52,798 nt of DNA. Origin: JAXGTO01 sp040774885. Lineage in GTDB: Bacteria > Actinomycetota > Coriobacteriia > Coriobacteriales > Eggerthellaceae. Where the stretch lies: assembly GCA_040774885.1 (NCBI GenBank), contig JAXGTO010000017.1, positions 1 through 52,798 on the forward strand, written 5' to 3'. The stretch's first letter is position 1, and every line of letters begins with the position of its first letter. The notes below the pieces were generated by a model, which saw only the letters and a list, made by a program, of their open reading frames with translations, was not told the DNA's origin and ran no database searches. The translations under genes and the position numbers were made by a program. Shown in pieces: positions 44,803-52,672 of the stretch.

Positions 44803-46101
44803 GTGAACCCGGCTATGCTGAGTGAGAGACTGCTGACCCGCGTGGTGCGCGGGTGCACGAAGAACTATCTGAATATCAACGATTCCGATCAGCGCATGCT
44901 GCCGGCCCCCGAACCGGGCAAGCAGTACATGCTCTACATGCACGTGCCGTTCTGCGAGCGTCTGTGCCCGTATTGCAGTTTCAATCGCTTCCCGTTTTCG
45001 GAAGACCGCGCTGCTCCGTATTTCGCAGACTTGCGTCGCGAAATGCTGATGCTCAAAGACCTGGGCTACGATTTCGACAGCGTGTATATCGGCGGCGGCA
45101 CTCCCACCATCATGATCGATGAACTGTGCGAGACCATCGATCTGGCGCGCAAGACGTTTCCCGGAATCCAAGAGGTTTCAAGCGAAACCAACCCCAACCA
45201 CCTGATTCCAAAATACTTGGACAAGCTGAAAGGGCGCGTGCAGCGTCTTTCGGTAGGCGTGCAAAGCTTCGATGACGGCCTGCTCAAGCAGATGGATCGC
45301 TATGACAAGTACGGTTGCGCGGCGGATATTTTGGAACGCGTGAAGACGGCGTCGCCGTATTTCAAATCGCTCAACGTCGATATGATCTTCAACTTCCCCG
45401 CCCAGACCGAGGACATCCTTATCAACGACTTGGCGCACGTGCTGGAAAGCGGTGCCAGTCAGACCACTTTCTATCCGTTGATGGCTTCTCCAAGCGTTGA
45501 GCGCAGCCTGGCCGCCACGGTGGGCAAGGTGGACTATGAACGCGAGCAGCGGTTCTACCAGATCATCAGCGAAGTTCTGGTCAACCAGAACGGCTACAGC
45601 TTCGGCAGCGCGTGGACGTTCAATCGCGAAGAACAGGGCATGATCGACGAATACGTGGTCGATCATGAAGAGTATCCCGCCATCGGCAGCGGCGGCATCA
45701 CGTATCTGGGCAGCAGCCTGTACGTCAACACGTTCAGCCTGCGCGACTATCACGCTGCCATCAGCCAGGGCCACATGTCCATCATGGGCAAGACCGACTT
45801 CAGCAAGCACGACCGCATGCGCTACCGCTTCATGATGAAGCTGTTCGGTCTGCGTCTGGACAAGCAAGAGTTCCTGCGTGATTTCGGCTGTTCGGTGGAT
45901 CAGGGACTGCCGGTTGAGATGGGCTTCATGCGCGCCAATGGTGCGTTTGACGTCGACAATGCCGAAGAGCTCACGCTGACTCCCAAGGGCCGCTATCTGA
46001 TGGTGGTCATGATGCGTCAGTTCTTCATCGGCGTTAACAATCTGCGCGATCAAGCCCGCGCTGCTCTTCCTGGCGAAGAAAAGAAGTTGCTGTTCGGATA
46101 A
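44803..46101 (+). CDS. HemN/HemW-like radical SAM protein
   Basis: A 432-residue radical SAM enzyme of the coproporphyrinogen-oxidase-like group. The [4Fe-4S] cluster motif is HVPFCERLCPYCSF (CxxxCxxC), followed by VYIGGGTPTIM (SAM-binding GGGTP), EVSSETNPNHL, RLSVGVQSFDDGLLKQMDR and the HemN_C-like region. Members include heme chaperones (HemW) and anaerobic heme-degrading or methylating enzymes; the exact role is not clear, and no other heme genes are nearby. The GTG at 44803 immediately follows purD with GGGAG close by; an in-frame ATG at 44815 is an alternative start. Confidence 0.8.
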   Translation: MNPAMLSERLLTRVVRGCTKNYLNINDSDQRMLPAPEPGKQYMLYMHVPFCERLCPYCSFNRFPFSEDRAAPYFADLRREMLMLKDLGYDFDSVYIGGGTPTIMIDELCETIDLARKTFPGIQEVSSETNPNHLIPKYLDKLKGRVQRLSVGVQSFDDGLLKQMDRYDKYGCAADILERVKTASPYFKSLNVDMIFNFPAQTEDILINDLAHVLESGASQTTFYPLMASPSVERSLAATVGKVDYEREQRFYQIISEVLVNQNGYSFGSAWTFNREEQGMIDEYVVDHEEYPAIGSGGITYLGSSLYVNTFSLRDYHAAISQGHMSIMGKTDFSKHDRMRYRFMMKLFGLRLDKQEFLRDFGCSVDQGLPVEMGFMRANGAFDVDNAEELTLTPKGRYLMVVMMRQFFIGVNNLRDQARAALPGEEKKLLFG

Positions 46102-46250
46102 CGGGGCACGAGGCGGGGCTGTGGCTTGCAAGCCTGCTCGCTCTGCGCATCGACGGAACAGTTGCCGTTGCCCGTCCCCGCAGGGCGCTTGCCTGGCGGT
46201 GCCGGCGAGGCGTCTCTCCGGTGAACAGGCGGATACCATATCTTCCAATG

Positions 46251-46281
46251 AGCACGGTTCCTTCGGGGCCGTGCTTTTTTC
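46251..46281 (+). terminator. Terminator after the radical SAM gene
   Basis: AGCACGG (46251-46257) pairs with CCGTGCT (46269-46275) and runs into six T residues. It closes the purA-purD-radical SAM unit. Confidence 0.85.
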
Positions 46282-46379
46282 TTCTCTCCATCCACCATTC
46301 ATAACCTTTGATTACCATATAGTAAGATTATCGAAGTAAACGAACGCATGCGAACCCGCATGCAGGGGAGGTAGCTACG

Positions 46380-47240
46380 GTGAAAACCGCTCTCATAACC
46401 GATTCAACGTGCGATTGGGCAACGGATGCCTACCAGAAAGCCGATCTGCGCATGGTTCCGCTTTATGTGCATCTGGGGCAGGAATGCAAACTCGATCAAG
46501 TTGAGCTGACGCCCGATGCGCTCTATGGTTGGATGCGCGCTCACAAAGAACTCCCCAAGAGCAGTCAGCCTTCGCCGGCAGATTTTCTGCGCGTGTATGA
46601 CAATTTGGCGGCGCAGGGATATGAGCAGGCGGTTTCGTTCCATCTTTCCGGGGCGCTATCCGGCACATTGCAGTCGGCTGAAGTTGCCGCTGCGCAAGCG
46701 GCCATTCCCGTCCATACCGTTGATACGCGCTGCGTTACCACGTCGCTGGGGCTTATGGCCGATGCGGCGGTGGCGGCGCGTGCGGCCGGCATGCAGGCAG
46801 CTGAAATCGCCGATCATTTGCGCAATATCGCGCCCGAGGCGCGCCTTATGGGCCTTCCCGATTCTTTGGAAAACCTGGTGAAGGGCGGACGGGCCACAGC
46901 GGCGCAAGGTTTTGCCACAAGCCTTTTGAACATCAAGCTGCTGCTCGAACTCAAGGACGGCAAGGTCGTTCCTCTTGCAAAGGTGCGCGGAACCAAAGCG
47001 GCCATTTCCAAGATGACCGATTTGCTGGATGCTCGTTGCCAAGAGGCCGGGCCCTTGCGTGCCCGCATCTTGCACACCTGCAACCTGCCCGCCGTGGACG
47101 CGCTGCGCGAATCGATCGATGCAGTGGGTCTGCCTGTGGCAATCGAATCGGTCGACCTTTGCGGAGCCGTCATTGGCACTCATGTCGGCGAAGGAGCTAT
47201 CGGAATTTGCACCCTGCCCGAATCCTGCATCCCAGGGTAG
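46380..47240 (+). CDS. DegV-family fatty-acid-binding protein
   Basis: A 286-residue protein with the DegV start KTALITDSTCDWATD, the loop FHLSGALSGTLQSAE, VDTRCVTTSLG and LENLVKGGRATAAQG (the usual L..L.kGGRi motif). DegV/FakB proteins hold a fatty acid for phosphorylation by FakA; no kinase gene is adjacent. The start is a GTG at 46380, set by GGGGAGG at 46365-46371; there is no in-frame ATG before residue 25. The gene stands alone between a terminator and the cydAB promoter. Confidence 0.9.
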   Translation: MKTALITDSTCDWATDAYQKADLRMVPLYVHLGQECKLDQVELTPDALYGWMRAHKELPKSSQPSPADFLRVYDNLAAQGYEQAVSFHLSGALSGTLQSAEVAAAQAAIPVHTVDTRCVTTSLGLMADAAVAARAAGMQAAEIADHLRNIAPEARLMGLPDSLENLVKGGRATAAQGFATSLLNIKLLLELKDGKVVPLAKVRGTKAAISKMTDLLDARCQEAGPLRARILHTCNLPAVDALRESIDAVGLPVAIESVDLCGAVIGTHVGEGAIGICTLPESCIPG

Positions 47241-47430
47241 GGCGAACTCGCCGTGCGCGCCGTGCCCTGGCTGTTGTGCTGGACGGCCTGCGTCACGCGG
47301 GCCCGGCAACTGCGCTGGACGGATTGCGCAACAGGGCGAGTCCTTTGTTGCGCGAGCTCATTTTCCAGAGCGCGCTGGGCCTGTGCAGAATGACACCAGA
47401 TGAATGCGAGGGTCCTCTCAACCCCTAAAA
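47241..47430 (+). other. Non-coding spacer after degV
   Basis: No gene seen. Two similar segments, one around GTGCTGGACGGCCTGCG (47275) and one around GCGCTGGACGGATTGCG (47311), suggest a decayed tandem repeat of about 36 bases. No T-run terminator was recognised. Confidence 0.4.
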
Positions 47431-47449
47431 TGCTACATGCAAAGTAGCA
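47431..47449 (+). promoter_or_regulatory. Upstream TGCTA-N9-TAGCA operator-like dyad
   Basis: TGCTACATGCAAAGTAGCA. A 19-base dyad whose centre lies about 20 bases upstream of the cydAB -35. Same arms and spacing as the dyad at 47477. Confidence 0.65.
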
Positions 47450-47456
47450 ATAAGGC

Positions 47457-47485
47457 TTGACGCTGTGTCTGCGTAATGCTAGTTT
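47457..47485 (+). promoter_or_regulatory. cydAB promoter
   Basis: TTGACG (47457-47462), 17 bases, TAGTTT (47480-47485). The -10 is inside the second dyad. Expected start near 47492, leader about 57 bases. Confidence 0.7.
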
Positions 47486-47495
47486 ATCAGTAGCA
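47477..47495 (+). promoter_or_regulatory. Core-promoter TGCTA-N9-TAGCA operator-like dyad
   Basis: TGCTAGTTTATCAGTAGCA. Covers the -10 box and the predicted transcription start, so a bound protein would block polymerase. The centre-to-centre distance to the upstream dyad is 46 bases. It does not resemble a Rex site (TTGTGAA-N4-TTCACAA). Confidence 0.65.
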
Positions 47496-47548
47496 AAGAA
47501 GGGCCCAAGGGTTCTTCAGGGGAGAGAAAAGAGAGAAAGGGGAAAGCA

Positions 47549-48988
47549 ATGGATGTTGCTATGCTTTCGCGGTTCCAATTCGCGTTCACTGTGGCATATC
47601 ACTTCCTATTCGTGCCGATGTCCATCGGTCTGGGTCTCATAGTCGCGCTTGCTCAAACGCGCGCCTACAAGACCAAGAAACCCGAGGACGCTGCAGCTGC
47701 CAAATTCTGGCTCAAGATATTCACGGTGACTTTCGCCGTGGGCGTGGCCACCGGCATCACCATGGAGTTCGCATTCGGCACCAACTGGGCCGATTACTCG
47801 CGTTTCGTGGGTGATATCTTCGGTGCTCCGCTTGCAGCCGAAGCTTTGCTGGCGTTCTTCTTGGAGTCCAGCTTCTTGGGCGTGCTGCTGTTCGGCAAAA
47901 AGAAGGTGGGACCCAAGTTCTACACCGTATCGGCATGGCTGGTATGGGTTGGCAGCCTGCTTTCGGCGCTGTGGATCCTCATCGCCAACAGCTGGATGCA
48001 GACGCCGTCGGGCTATGAGGTTTCCTCCGATGGCACCAAGGCCATCATCACCGACTTCTGGTCGGCTGCTTTCAATCCGTCCACCGTTCCGCGTTACTTC
48101 CACACCGTGGACAGCTTGCTGATCTTCGGCGCATTCGTGGCCATCGCCATCGGCGCGTACCACGTGCTGCACGGCAACAAGCGGTTCGGCAAGAACACCA
48201 TGAAAACCGGCACCATCGTGGCTATCGTCACGGTGCTGCTCATGATGCCCGCTGCGCATTCCCAAGCCGTCGAGGTTGCCGACAACCAGCCCGAAAAGCT
48301 GGCCGCCATGGAAGCGCAGTATGATGACGGTCCTGCGGATATGTGGATTGGCGGATGGGTCGACGAAGAGGGCCAGACGGTCATCGGCATCCAAGTGCCC
48401 ATTTCCGGCATGACCAGTTTCCTGGCCAGCGGTGATACTTCCACCGAGTATCCGGGCCTCAATGACTACGACGAAGGCGATACTGCTCCCGTCCAGATAA
48501 CATTCCAGGCGTATCACCTGATGGTCGCCTTGTTCGGCTTGATCGCCATCGCGCTCATCTTGGCCATGGTCGCTGTGTTCCGCAAAAAGAAGGAACCGTC
48601 CAAGAAGATGCTCAAGGCGCTCATGTGGACTCCCTTGTTCCCCATTTTGGCCATCGAGGCCGGCTGGGTGGTCACGGAAGTGGGTCGTCAACCATGGATC
48701 GTATGGCATGAATTGCGCGTCGACGACGCCATCAGCCAGGCCGTCGATTCCACCGAGCTGCTCATCACCATCGCGCTGTTCATCGTCGTGTACGCATTCA
48801 TCCTGGTGATGTACATTCGCATCGTCAAGAAATTCATCAAGCAGGGTCCTGTGTTGGAAGACGGCGACGCGCCGAAGCCCGACAAGCCCTCCAAGCTTGA
48901 CAAGGCCGATGCCGAGCCCAAGCTTGATGCTGAAGCAAAGCCGGCTGCCGCCGTGCCTGCAGCGGGTGCAGAAGGGGAGGTGAAGTAG
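47549..48988 (+). CDS. cydA: Cytochrome bd quinol oxidase subunit I
   Basis: A 479-residue membrane subunit carrying the heme b558, b595 and d sites and the quinol site. Visible: MLSRFQFAFTVAYHFLFVPMSIGLG (heme ligand His18 or 19), GVATGITMEFAFGTNWADYSRFVG, the GAYHVL helix with a second heme His, and VTEVGRQPW with the preceding conserved Gly/Trp. The periplasmic Q loop is short. The C-terminal 45 residues are a Lys/Ala/Asp-rich cytosolic tail not needed by the family. In an anaerobe bd oxidase mainly scavenges oxygen. AAGGGG precedes the ATG. cydB follows after 2 bases. Confidence 0.96.
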   Translation: MDVAMLSRFQFAFTVAYHFLFVPMSIGLGLIVALAQTRAYKTKKPEDAAAAKFWLKIFTVTFAVGVATGITMEFAFGTNWADYSRFVGDIFGAPLAAEALLAFFLESSFLGVLLFGKKKVGPKFYTVSAWLVWVGSLLSALWILIANSWMQTPSGYEVSSDGTKAIITDFWSAAFNPSTVPRYFHTVDSLLIFGAFVAIAIGAYHVLHGNKRFGKNTMKTGTIVAIVTVLLMMPAAHSQAVEVADNQPEKLAAMEAQYDDGPADMWIGGWVDEEGQTVIGIQVPISGMTSFLASGDTSTEYPGLNDYDEGDTAPVQITFQAYHLMVALFGLIAIALILAMVAVFRKKKEPSKKMLKALMWTPLFPILAIEAGWVVTEVGRQPWIVWHELRVDDAISQAVDSTELLITIALFIVVYAFILVMYIRIVKKFIKQGPVLEDGDAPKPDKPSKLDKADAEPKLDAEAKPAAAVPAAGAEGEVK

Positions 48989-48990
48989 CC

Positions 48991-50016
48991 ATGGAACTCA
49001 CATTTTTGCAAGTGCTTTGGTTCATCCTCATCTTCGTGCTGATCATCGGCTATTTCGTGCTCGACGGATTCGACCTGGGCATCGGCACCATGTATCCGTG
49101 GCTTGCTAAAGACGAGAAAGAAAAAGCCACCTTGCGTCGCGCCGTGGGCCCGGTGTGGGACGGAAACGAGGTTTGGCTGCTTACCGCCGGCGGTGCGCTG
49201 TTTGCGGCGTTCGCCCCGGCCTACGCCACCACTTTCAGCGGGTTCTATCTGGCCATCATGCTGGTGCTGTTCGGGCTGATCATCCGCGCCGTGTCGGTGG
49301 AATTCCGCGCCCACGACCCCGAGATGAAAGGCGTCTGGGACAAACTGTTCTTCATCGGCAGCGCTGTGCCCGCCTTGCTGTTCGGCGTGGCCATCGGCAA
49401 CGTGCTCGCCGGTCTGCCGCTCAATTCCAACGGCGACTACATGGGCAGTTTCTTCGCCCTGCTCAATCCGTTCGCGTTGCTGTGCGGTCTGTTGGGCTTG
49501 GCGCAGTTCATCTGCCAGGGCTTGTGCTGGACGGCTGTGAAGACCATGCCCGGTGCGCTGCATGACCGTGCGGTGGGCATGCGCAAGATTGCGCAGATCG
49601 CCGTAATCGCGCTGTTCGTGCTGGCTTCGGTTGCCTACTTCGTGCAGGTGAACCCCACGTTGGCTGCAGGCGTGCCCGAAGTGCTTCGCTATCTGTTCTT
49701 GGCCGTCATCGTGGTCGCGTTCGTCGCGGGCTTCGTGTTTGCGGGGAAGAAGGCCGATCTGGCCGCCTTCTTGAGCAGCGCCGTGATGTGCGTGGGCCTG
49801 GTGGGCCTTACGGCCGCCAGCTTGTTCCCGAACCTCGTTCCGGCAACGGACGTGGCCAACAGCATCACCATCGCGGGAGCTGCTTCCAGCGAACTTGCTC
49901 TCACCTGCATGACCGTCATCACGTGCATCGGTTTGCCGCTGGTGCTGGTTTACCACTTCATCGTCTACCGTACGTTCGCCGGCAAGATCACCGACGACGA
50001 CTTGGACGAGTACTAG
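48991..50016 (+). CDS. cydB: Cytochrome bd quinol oxidase subunit II
   Basis: A 341-residue partner subunit with about eight to nine membrane helices. Family landmarks: FILIFVLIIGYFVLDGFDLGIG near the N-terminus, RRAVGPVWDGNEVWLLTAGGALFAAFA, and VSVEFRAHDPE. The strong GGGGAGGTGA lies inside the 3' end of cydA. No cydCD exporter genes follow, so these must lie elsewhere. A GC-rich hairpin just after the stop ends the operon. Confidence 0.96.
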   Translation: MELTFLQVLWFILIFVLIIGYFVLDGFDLGIGTMYPWLAKDEKEKATLRRAVGPVWDGNEVWLLTAGGALFAAFAPAYATTFSGFYLAIMLVLFGLIIRAVSVEFRAHDPEMKGVWDKLFFIGSAVPALLFGVAIGNVLAGLPLNSNGDYMGSFFALLNPFALLCGLLGLAQFICQGLCWTAVKTMPGALHDRAVGMRKIAQIAVIALFVLASVAYFVQVNPTLAAGVPEVLRYLFLAVIVVAFVAGFVFAGKKADLAAFLSSAVMCVGLVGLTAASLFPNLVPATDVANSITIAGAASSELALTCMTVITCIGLPLVLVYHFIVYRTFAGKITDDDLDEY

Positions 50017-50023
50017 GAATTGC

Positions 50024-50058
50024 CTGCGCGGCCTCTTGGCCGAGGCCGCGCAGCGTTT
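50024..50058 (+). terminator. Terminator after cydB
   Basis: 12-bp perfect stem CTGCGCGGCCTC / GAGGCCGCGCAG with a TTGGCC loop, then CGTTT. The T-run is short. Confidence 0.7.
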
Positions 50059-50069
50059 GGCAGCGTCAG

Positions 50070-50261
50070 GCTTGCTGTTGATGCAGCCGACCCGATGGGT
50101 GTTCTATCGGAAGAACCGCGCCGCGTGGGTTTGCTTCTGATGCGGTCAGCTCGATGGGCTTTCCTGGCGAAGGAGCTTCATCGTGCGGGCTTGCGGTCAA
50201 TGCAGCCGACCCGATGGATGCTTTGCCAGAAGGACGGTGCGTGTGGGTTTGCGCTGACGAG
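50070..50261 (+). repeat. Tandem degenerate repeats of about 59 bases
   Basis: Three units, 50070-50128 (59), 50129-50188 (60) and 50189-50246 (58), and a partial fourth to about 50261. Each opens with GYTTGC and contains ATGCRG...CGATGG. ATGCAGCCGACCCGATGG is identical in units 1 and 3. The array lies in the 414-base space between cydB and tRNA-Phe. Open frames across it on both strands lack ribosome sites. Confidence 0.75.
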
Positions 50262-50369
50262 TTTGTGCGACAGGCAATACCCGCCACTGCATGAGCAGGC
50301 GGCGGCAGGGCCGTCGGAGTGCTCCTTTCCCCGTGCTCCGGCGGCCTTCGATTGCCTTTTGCGGTTGTC

Positions 50370-50398
50370 TTGACCGCGGGCGAGCACACGGGTACAAT
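50370..50398 (+). promoter_or_regulatory. tRNA-Phe promoter
   Basis: TTGACC (50370-50375), 17 bases, TACAAT (50393-50398). It is one of only a few clear two-box promoters in the window. Start expected near 50405. Confidence 0.8.
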
Positions 50399-50430
50399 AT
50401 GCACTCGCGCCTGCCGCAAGCGGGCGATTT

Positions 50431-50506
50431 GGTCGGGTAGCTCAGTTGGTAGAGCAGCGGATTGAAAATCCGCGTGCCGAGGGTTCAAGTCCCCCTCCGA
50501 CCACCA
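50431..50506 (+). tRNA. tRNA-Phe (anticodon GAA)
   Basis: Class I cloverleaf. Acceptor GGTCGGG/TCCGACC with one G-U. D arm GCTCAGTTGGTAGAGC. Anticodon stem GCGGA/TCCGC with loop TTGAAAA, giving GAA. T arm GGGTTCAAGTCCC, and encoded CCA. Confidence 0.97.
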
Positions 50507-50513
50507 GATATCT

Positions 50514-50540
50514 CAGGACCCTCCGGGGTCCTGTTTCGTT
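50514..50540 (+). terminator. Terminator after tRNA-Phe
   Basis: CAGGACCC-TCCG-GGGTCCTG followed by TTTCGTTT. Confidence 0.85.
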
Positions 50541-50691
50541 TCCAAGTCCAAATTCGCAGCGAGGTCAACGCAGACATGTCCGCCCGTTTAAGGGCCCCGC
50601 ATCCTGGGTCAGTCGAGCCTTTGTCCCCGCCGATTCCCCGATCCGCGCTTCAATCCCCTAACTTTCGACTTGCCGGGCTCCAAGCTTCGAA

Positions 50692-50840
50692 CTCCCAACC
50701 TGCCGAGCCCCAAACCCATATCTTCCAACCCGCCGAGCTCCCAACCCGCCGAGCCCAAACCTTGAACTCCCAACCTCGAGCTCCCAACCTCGAGCTCCCA
50801 ACCTCGAGCTCCCAACCTGCCGAGCCCCAAACCCATATCT
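50692..50840 (+). repeat. 14-base tandem array flanked by exact 32-base repeats
   Basis: Three perfect head-to-tail copies of CTCCCAACCTCGAG (50767-50780, 50781-50794, 50795-50808) plus a partial fourth. A 32-base segment at 50692-50723 recurs exactly at 50809-50840, immediately after the array. The words are variants of one AACCTGCCGAGC theme. There are no spacers, so this is not a CRISPR. Confidence 0.85.
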
Positions 50841-50939
50841 CCCAACCTGCCGAGCTTAAGATCCTCCATCTCTATCCTGTTTGGCCTCGTGCTTATCAAA
50901 TCTTGCCCTCGCTATGATCTATTCGCCCAACCAGGCGAA

Positions 50940-51076
50940 AAATTAACAAAAAGCGGCATAATCCGCGATTTTTCGGCAGTAGAATCCAGCCGAAGAAATC
51001 GCGACCTGGGGTTATGTCTTCACTTGCGCCGAACAGCACGTGAAAAATCGCGGAAAGTTCGCGTTTCTGTTAATTT
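50940..51076 (+). repeat. 137-base imperfect palindrome
   Basis: Outer arms AAATTAACA (50940-50948) and TGTTAATTT (51068-51076). Inner arms TCCGCGATTTTTC (50962-50974) and GAAAAATCGCGGA (51042-51054). Both pairs are perfect, and the spacer between outer and inner arms is 13 bases on each side. The 67-base centre carries another GAAATCGCG copy and the GACCTGGGGTT motif. Confidence 0.8.
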
Positions 51077-51128
51077 CAGCCCATCTTTGCTGGTTTCGAC
51101 AGCGGCGAAGGTCGTAAATGGCGGAATC

Positions 51129-51254
51129 TGCAGTCATAATCGCGTGCAAGCGCGGATAAGTCACGGTCGCGCGTTGGAAGCCGGAAGGGGTGAAGCGAGG
51201 CCGCGGATGGGCAGCGTGCTCTGGTGGGGCGCGCTTGCAGTCACAATCGCGTGC
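51129..51254 (+). repeat. 19-base direct repeat, 18 of 19 identical
   Basis: TGCAGTCATAATCGCGTGC at 51129-51147 and TGCAGTCACAATCGCGTGC at 51236-51254, start-to-start 107 bases. Confidence 0.75.
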
Positions 51255-51396
51255 GCGTGCAGGACGCGGAGTGGTCGCAGCCCCACATAGGGCGTCGGGC
51301 GTTGGGAGCGGCCTGTGGAATCGGATTTGTAGCTGCGGCTGATCATCGGGTGGGTTGCGGCTCGCGTGGCGCACACCCTGCCTGCAACAAGCTCGC

Positions 51397-52359
51397 TTAC
51401 GATTCGCGCCAGAAATCTTGCAGCAGTTCTTGGCGGTTGCCCTGGCCGGTCTTCTGCAGGATGTTGTGCACGTGCACCTTCACCGTGCTCAGGGCCAAGT
51501 TCATTTCCGATGCGATGTTCTGGTTGTCCTTGCCCGCCACAACCTGCGTAAGCACTTCCATCTCGCGTTCGGAAAGTCCGTGGTGATTGCCGTAGAGAGC
51601 CAAGCTGTCCTCTATTCGGTCTTCTTGCGATGATGCCAGGGAAACGGCATTGGGTTTTTCGTAGCGCAACTGCAGCGACCGATAGGCTGCGCGGCATGCG
51701 AAGAAGATGCAGCACAACATGAGCACGTTTTCCGAGAAATTGCGATTGATCGACACCGATCGCGGCCCGAACGAGATCTGCATCGGATCCAAGAACAAGA
51801 AGAAGCATACGTCTTCCAGCAACACGCAGATGCCCAGCACCCACAGGGCGGCGTAGAACTTTCGGTGTCGCGCCATCCGCGATTTGTCCATCGCATCGGT
51901 GGTTTTGGCGTAGCGGTATCCGCCATAGCCCAGAATCCAGAACAGGAACAGGTCGCGCACCGTGTAGAACGCAAACGTGCGCAGGTCGCTGTCGGGGAAC
52001 ATCAGCATGGCCACGCTGGCTGCCACGAACACGATGACGGGCCCGTATCCCAATCGTTTGCTCACGTTGCCCAGGTAGTCGCATACCAAGAACCAGAATG
52101 CGCCCAAAAACCCAGCTCCGGTAATCACGGTGGCAAGCATGGTGATGGTTTGGTAAAGGGCATCCGTGGAAATGCCCGCTCCGGCGACGAAATCGTTTTG
52201 GAACACCAAGGCGATGTCGAAGAAATAGAAAAGGAACCCTACGAAGGCCAACAGCATGACGCGTTTTCGGTTTACCAGATACACCGCCAGACACGACGCA
52301 GAGGCCAAAATGGTCACCAACAGCATGAACAGCGTGTAATAGAACAGCCCGAACAACAA
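51397..52359 (-). CDS. Membrane-bound LuxR-type transcriptional regulator
   Basis: A 320-residue protein with about seven hydrophobic helices in the first 235 residues and a C-terminal GerE/LuxR helix-turn-helix (LSEREMEVLTQVVAGKDNQNIASEMNLALSTVKVHVHNILQKTG). This architecture is strikingly common in Eggerthellaceae, where such genes sit beside catabolic or respiratory enzymes they presumably control. It is divergent from arcA, so it probably senses arginine or a related signal. The start is a TTG at 52359, because AGGAGG lies 7 bases upstream of it; the frame open to 52464 has no such site. A TATCAT (52413-52408) may be its -10. Confidence 0.85.
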   Translation of the reverse strand: MLFGLFYYTLFMLLVTILASASCLAVYLVNRKRVMLLAFVGFLFYFFDIALVFQNDFVAGAGISTDALYQTITMLATVITGAGFLGAFWFLVCDYLGNVSKRLGYGPVIVFVAASVAMLMFPDSDLRTFAFYTVRDLFLFWILGYGGYRYAKTTDAMDKSRMARHRKFYAALWVLGICVLLEDVCFFLFLDPMQISFGPRSVSINRNFSENVLMLCCIFFACRAAYRSLQLRYEKPNAVSLASSQEDRIEDSLALYGNHHGLSEREMEVLTQVVAGKDNQNIASEMNLALSTVKVHVHNILQKTGQGNRQELLQDFWRES

Positions 52360-52672
52360 GGAAAATCCTCCTGTCGTGGCACAACGTTTGAAAAGAATGC
52401 GCCAATCATGATACACGACCAACCGTTCGGCGGGCGTCTGGCATAAACTCCGGTGCGATTGCAATCCGTGGACGGCGCTCGGTTTCAGCGCGCCATCTGC
52501 GGTTTATGGAAGGTTTAGGCTGAATGCGGAAAAGTTAGAACCCGTTTAGACCTTCCCATTATTCGCGTGCGGGGGCAAAGTTAAGCCATCACGGGGCCTA
52601 GGAGAGAGGCTCCGATCCAACGGATCGGCTTGCTGCATGCAAGCTGAACAGAATCAAGAAAGGGAGGGTTTC
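52360..52672 (+). promoter_or_regulatory. Divergent control region between luxR-type gene and arcA
   Basis: 313 bases. Towards arcA: TTAGAA (52535-52540), 17 bases, ATTATT (52558-52563) is the best but weak promoter. The leader then has two adjacent hairpins, CCGATCC-AAC-GGATCGG (52612-52628, with a cytosine just before the right arm) and GCTTGC-TGCAT-GCAAGC (52628-52644), and AAGGGAGGG just before the ATG. Towards the regulator: TATCAT at 52413-52408. Candidate sites for the LuxR protein should lie here; I see no obvious palindrome to name. Confidence 0.5.

Larger units (their letters stand above)
50507..51396 (+). other. 890-base non-coding island downstream of tRNA-Phe
   Basis: After the tRNA terminator come CT-rich tandem repeats (50692-50840), a 137-base imperfect palindrome (50940-51076) holding the motif GACCTGGGGTTATGTC (51003-51018), and a 19-base direct repeat (51129 and 51236). 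The interval ends at the 3' end of the reverse-strand luxR-type gene. No credible protein gene on either strand. The order of elements parallels the island after the tRNA-Ser genes. Confidence 0.65.

Noticed and set aside
50020..50488. Open frames on both strands across the repeats between cydB and tRNA-Phe
   Set aside because: No ribosome sites; the + frame overlaps the cydB terminator and the minus frame overlaps tRNA-Phe; residues reflect the tandem repeats.
50767..50820. CRISPR array
   Set aside because: The 14-base units are directly adjacent with no spacers and there are no cas genes in the window.
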